DNA of 64,000 nucleotides, taken from Imbricaverruca yamaguchii. Lineage: Eukaryota; Arthropoda; Thecostraca; Neoverrucidae. The stretch covers positions 176,501 to 240,500 of the forward strand of contig JAOTOL010001437.1 of the NCBI GenBank assembly GCA_034440575.1, written 5' to 3'. This document shows, piece by piece, positions 60,592-64,000 of the stretch (the stretch's first letter is position 1; every line of letters begins with the position of its first letter). The position numbers and the translations under genes were made by a program. The notes below the pieces were generated by a model, which searched no databases, was not told the DNA's origin, and saw only the letters and a list, made by a program, of their open reading frames with translations.

Positions 60592-61354
60592 GCCGATTTG
60601 TCACGCTTACCTGCAGGGATGGTGCTGAATTAGGGCACAGACCAGATAGGCTCCTGTGGCTTCCACTGGCAGCACAAATACAATATTACTTCTTTATGTT
60701 CTCATGCCTTTTTAACAATAGTTCGAGATGCATATATATATATTTATATACTGATATGGGGCACCTCCTAAGTATACTTGAACCAACAAGAACCACATCA
60801 GGGTCAAACATACCTGCCAGCTTATACCATGATAGAAAAATGAGCAAGAAGCTGCATGTGCACTGTATTATAATGGGTATTCTTGAAGAAAACAATATGT
60901 ACTAAGCCATGGCTTGTATAACTTTCTAAAAAAACCTTACACGACCCTTGCCTTACATTGGATAGATGCAATACACTAGGTGGCATTAAATGCCACAGGA
61001 TGTGATGGTCTCTTCAGAATCTCCAAAATCAAAACATCCAGATATAAAATGATGTTCATCAAATTATTTCCAGATTCACATTCACATTGAGTTAGATATT
61101 CACAGGATTTTGAAGAATGGCACTCTTCTAATTCCATGCAAAATTGGTAAACTGGTAGTACTCAATGCACAGATCATCAGAAACATAAAAGCTGGGTGAT
61201 GCATACTTTAATATATATTAATATTACTCACATGCTACATCATACTGTAATACTTTTCAACAGCTGAATTAATTGGTACTATTGTGCTTGAAGATAGTAA
61301 CAAGAGGTGTTTACATATTTGCCTTCACAAATCAAACTGAGGGGTAAGGTTGCA
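60592..61354. other. XPA upstream region and intergenic
   Basis: Has an ATATATATATTTATATA tract at about 60732-60750, about 140 bp upstream of the XPA start. No gene recognised. Confidence 0.4.
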
Positions 61355-62231
61355 TTAACCTGCACCATCTTTCCAGTCAGATCCTCACACCCCATCTCAG
61401 GAGGTGGTGGAGGTTAGTAACCCCTCTAAAATCCAAAATAAGCATTGCACAAAAACGAAAGAGGTGTCATCAGAAAGCTCTCAATGAGTAGGGTCTGGAT
61501 CCACCCCCAAAACAATTTCCCCCAAAAGTGCTGTCACCAGGGGGGCTAGATTTTCATGACTTTTCATAACTTACACTGTTTTTGGCTCTGGGGAGTTCAT
61601 TTTAGGAGATATATGAAAAACAAAATGTGTTTTGAAGGAGAAAAGGACAGCAAAATTGACCAGGGCTTTAATTTTTTTGCCCCCCCCACAATTTTTTTTT
61701 TATTTAAAAATTCCGAATTTTCAAGTTTTCTTTAATTTTCCTTTTCCAATGAGTAGAGCAGACCGAGAACCGTTGTTCAAAGTCAACTTGCCATAATAAA
61801 AATGATTACTTTAGCCAGAATCCTCTGTTTGAACTGCAATTTGGCAAATACTCAAAATTTATATGTAGACAGACACAAAAATGAAAAATTATGTTCATAT
61901 GTTTTGCTGCATCCCTAAAAACAAGCAAACTCTGAAAGTTTCATTAAAACATCTGTATCCATTGAAGTGTGACAGCTGGTTGAACTTTTTTGAAGGTGAC
62001 CTCACTTGACCTTGACTAACTTGTTGACCCTAAATGACCTGACTTCAAAATTTTGAAACAGCATGCCAAATTGATGTGGGAAAAGGTATGACAAATTTGG
62101 GCATGCTGCAGCATGCCGTTCGTTCACTATCCATGAAAAACCTGAAGGGGGAAGTTGAATTAGTTAGTTACTAGGGTTATAGGGCACATTGGGGGGGGAA
62201 GTTGAAGAACCCCTGAGACAGGATGGGTTAA
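61355..62231 (+). mobile_element. TTAA-flanked R1 element (copy e), 877 bp
   Basis: Starts TTAACCTGCACCATCTTTCC and ends with the complement of TTAACCCATCCTGTCTCAGG, with TTAA at both edges. Internal blocks GTCAGATCCTCACACCCC, AAATCCAAAATAAGCATTGC, GGTGACCTCACTTGACCTTG and ATTGATGTGGGAAAAGGTAT match copies a-c. No coding capacity. Confidence 0.78.
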
Positions 62232-63660
62232 GTTAGGTGAGCTTACGTGTTTTTTGGTTGGATTTTTTTTTCCACAAAATTTTCCCCAAAATATGGATTA
62301 CTTTTTTCAAAAGAACTGTAGGTTAAGTTAGGTTAGATTAGGATTTCATTCATTTGAAAATTTCCAAAATATATATTGTTCAACATTTTGTTAAACTATA
62401 TATTTTAACTTTCCCAAAGAGAGGGTAGTCTGTTACATTTTCACTCCTTAAAAAAAAAAAAAAACACTTAAGCTGCTACTTAACTTGAGGACCCTTTTTG
62501 GTACTATTTTGTTCACAATCTGAAAAGTAAGCATTTGCACACAAAATAAATGGTTATCATCTTCACCACCTACATAAACATGGCATTCCAAAAAATCCAG
62601 GAAATCCCAAAACAACATAAACAAATCTGCAATATTTCAAGGTCAATGGTCGAATGCACTCTTGCACCAAGACGGCCAACATTTGTTTCCCATCCCAATG
62701 ACAATCAAAATACAAAGTGCACTGCCAAATAACTATTGATACTGAAATATATTTCCTCTTACACGGTATCTGCACACAAATTTATCGAGGGTGTGTCGCC
62801 ATAGATGAAATGTTGTGGATAAATCGAGGATATTAACGTCTCGCACCGGTACCTACCTGTTGGCAAAGCCATATATTGACACAAAAAAACCTATCCCCAA
62901 TCTTCTATGAATGTATCTCACTGCTTCAAGGTTCATTCTTGCGTTTATACAAAACAGGTTGTTGGAAGACTAGCTATGACGTACGAGACTCTTGGAAGAG
63001 GGGGAAATTTGTACAATGCTTACGATTTCACTATTTATTATGCACAACAGTATTATTCGTTTTTTATTAGAGATATCAGGCTTGCATCTGAGATAACTGC
63101 CACACTTCTCATGTCCCTGCCTTCGCCCCCTGTTTCCTTCGCATTGCCCTCCTACCCTCCACCTCCTTCACATTGTTCTCATGTCCCCGACCCCTTACAC
63201 CTTTCTTTGTCCCCTGTCTTCTGTCCCCAGCACCCTATCTCCATGTGACTTGCACCCTGTCCCCTTCACGTCTCCTGCCCCGTCCCCTTCCTCCTAACCT
63301 GAGCTAATCTAAACAAACGTAACAGATTCGAACCGGGCCTGACCTAACCTAACTTAACCTAAAGATAAAGAACTAAATCCAATTTCACCTAATCCAGAAT
63401 CGCTGTTGACGTCAGAGCTGGTCTCGTAAGAATCTGTGTACATGCAACAAGTGCGCTAATTTCGATGACATTTAATATTCAAGCAGTGGGATAGGCTTCT
63501 GGAAGATTGGTGGTTTATCTATGTATTCGGCTGATCTAGGTATATGCTAAGGGCATTGATTCTAGCTGCCCTTCATGACCATAGTTGAACGGTTGAAGGT
63601 TGGCATTGAATTAATGGTGATGCTTGGCACTAAGTGTTGCAGTTCCTACTGGTCGCCCCG
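62232..63660. other. intergenic, nothing recognised
   Basis: Contains degenerate TTAGG/CCTAA tracts at about 62320-62345 and 63330-63365, an A run at 62450-62464 and a pyrimidine-rich CCCCTTC block at 63110-63300. Confidence 0.4.
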
Positions 63661-63669
63661 TTAGCAACC

Positions 63670-63965
63670 ATGCCTGGATACTGCTTGGTACCGGGATGTA
63701 GGCCATCAACGAAACGAGTTTCATACCATTCTCTGCCAAGAAACCAGGAAATGGCCAGGCACTGGCTGGAAATGTGTGGACGGAAGGATCTGATTGGCGG
63801 TAAACTAACAAGTAGTGTTAAGATATGTTCTGCACATTTCCATAAAACTGACTTCAAAAGTCACTATCAGTACACTCTCATGAAATCTGGGAAGACTGGG
63901 GCAAGACCTCGTTTAAAGGATGATGCAGTGCCAACATTTGTTACCCTTGGGTGGAAGAAAATCAG
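63670..63965 (+). CDS. THAP-type zinc finger protein, first exon (gene continues past the window)
   Basis: ATG at 63670 codes MPGYCLVPGCRPSTKRVSYH. The C2CH zinc site is C5-x4-C10 with C53-x2-H56 in KICSAHF, W32 is conserved, and DDAVPTFVTL carries the AVPT signature of the THAP fold. The exon ends AATCAG|GTGAGT in phase 2. THAP proteins bind DNA as host factors or as P-element-type transposases; the window ends before that can be decided. Confidence 0.9.
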
Positions 63966-64000
63966 GTGAGTTTGCCCAATAGTCAGGCCATTCTCTGTCA

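Noticed and set aside
62320..62345. Interstitial telomere array (TTAGG)n
   Set aside because: Too short and degenerate to call; consistent with, but not proof of, arthropod origin.

Overview
The window is nuclear DNA of an invertebrate animal, probably an arthropod and possibly a crustacean. The genes have GT-AG introns, there are LINE retrotransposons and tRNA-derived SINEs, and the histone H2B starts [19 protein letters not shown], the arthropod form. Scattered degenerate CCTAA/TTAGG tracts fit this weakly. The species cannot be told from the sequence.

Layout. 1-3245 holds two pieces of a decayed gene of an uncharacterised family. 5727-47012 (+) is one large gene, which I reconstruct as a complete ATAD2/ATAD2B orthologue: 23 coding exons, 3819 nt, 1272 codons plus stop, with every splice phase agreeing. 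It carries an N-terminal basic/acidic region, an AAA+ ATPase domain with Walker A and B, a degenerate second AAA domain, a bromodomain and the conserved C-terminal helices. Its first intron (about 9 kb) is a transposon graveyard: a CR1/L2-like LINE, SINEs, TTAA-flanked non-autonomous elements and a large fold-back element. Most other introns are filled by GC-rich minisatellites. 47.0-56.3 kb holds two I-superfamily LINE remnants with RNase H. 56.98-58.83 kb is a second CR1/L2-like LINE interrupted by an intact histone H2B gene (-). 59.68-60.59 kb is an uninterrupted XPA DNA-repair gene (-). 63.67-63.97 kb is the first exon of a THAP zinc-finger gene (+) that runs off the window.

The most striking observation is that several minisatellites in the ATAD2-like gene are built from the exon-intron junctions themselves. 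The repeat unit carries the splice donor (after exons 2, 12, 15 and 19) or the splice acceptor plus the first bases of the exon (before exon 22, weakly before exon 3). One junction is thus present in tens of AG|GT copies, and in several cases the exon reading frame stays open through the array. This could reflect intron growth by junction duplication, a set of competing or recursive splice sites, or length-polymorphic protein insertions.

Other notable structures are a TTAA-flanked piggyBac-like non-autonomous family, with a paralogous empty site inside the fold-back element; nested retroposons with perfect 14-15 bp target duplications; and an H2B gene sitting between AATG duplications inside a LINE. 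The ATAD2-like protein (a reader of acetylated histones), H2B and XPA all act on chromatin or DNA, but nothing in the sequence shows that their proximity is functional.
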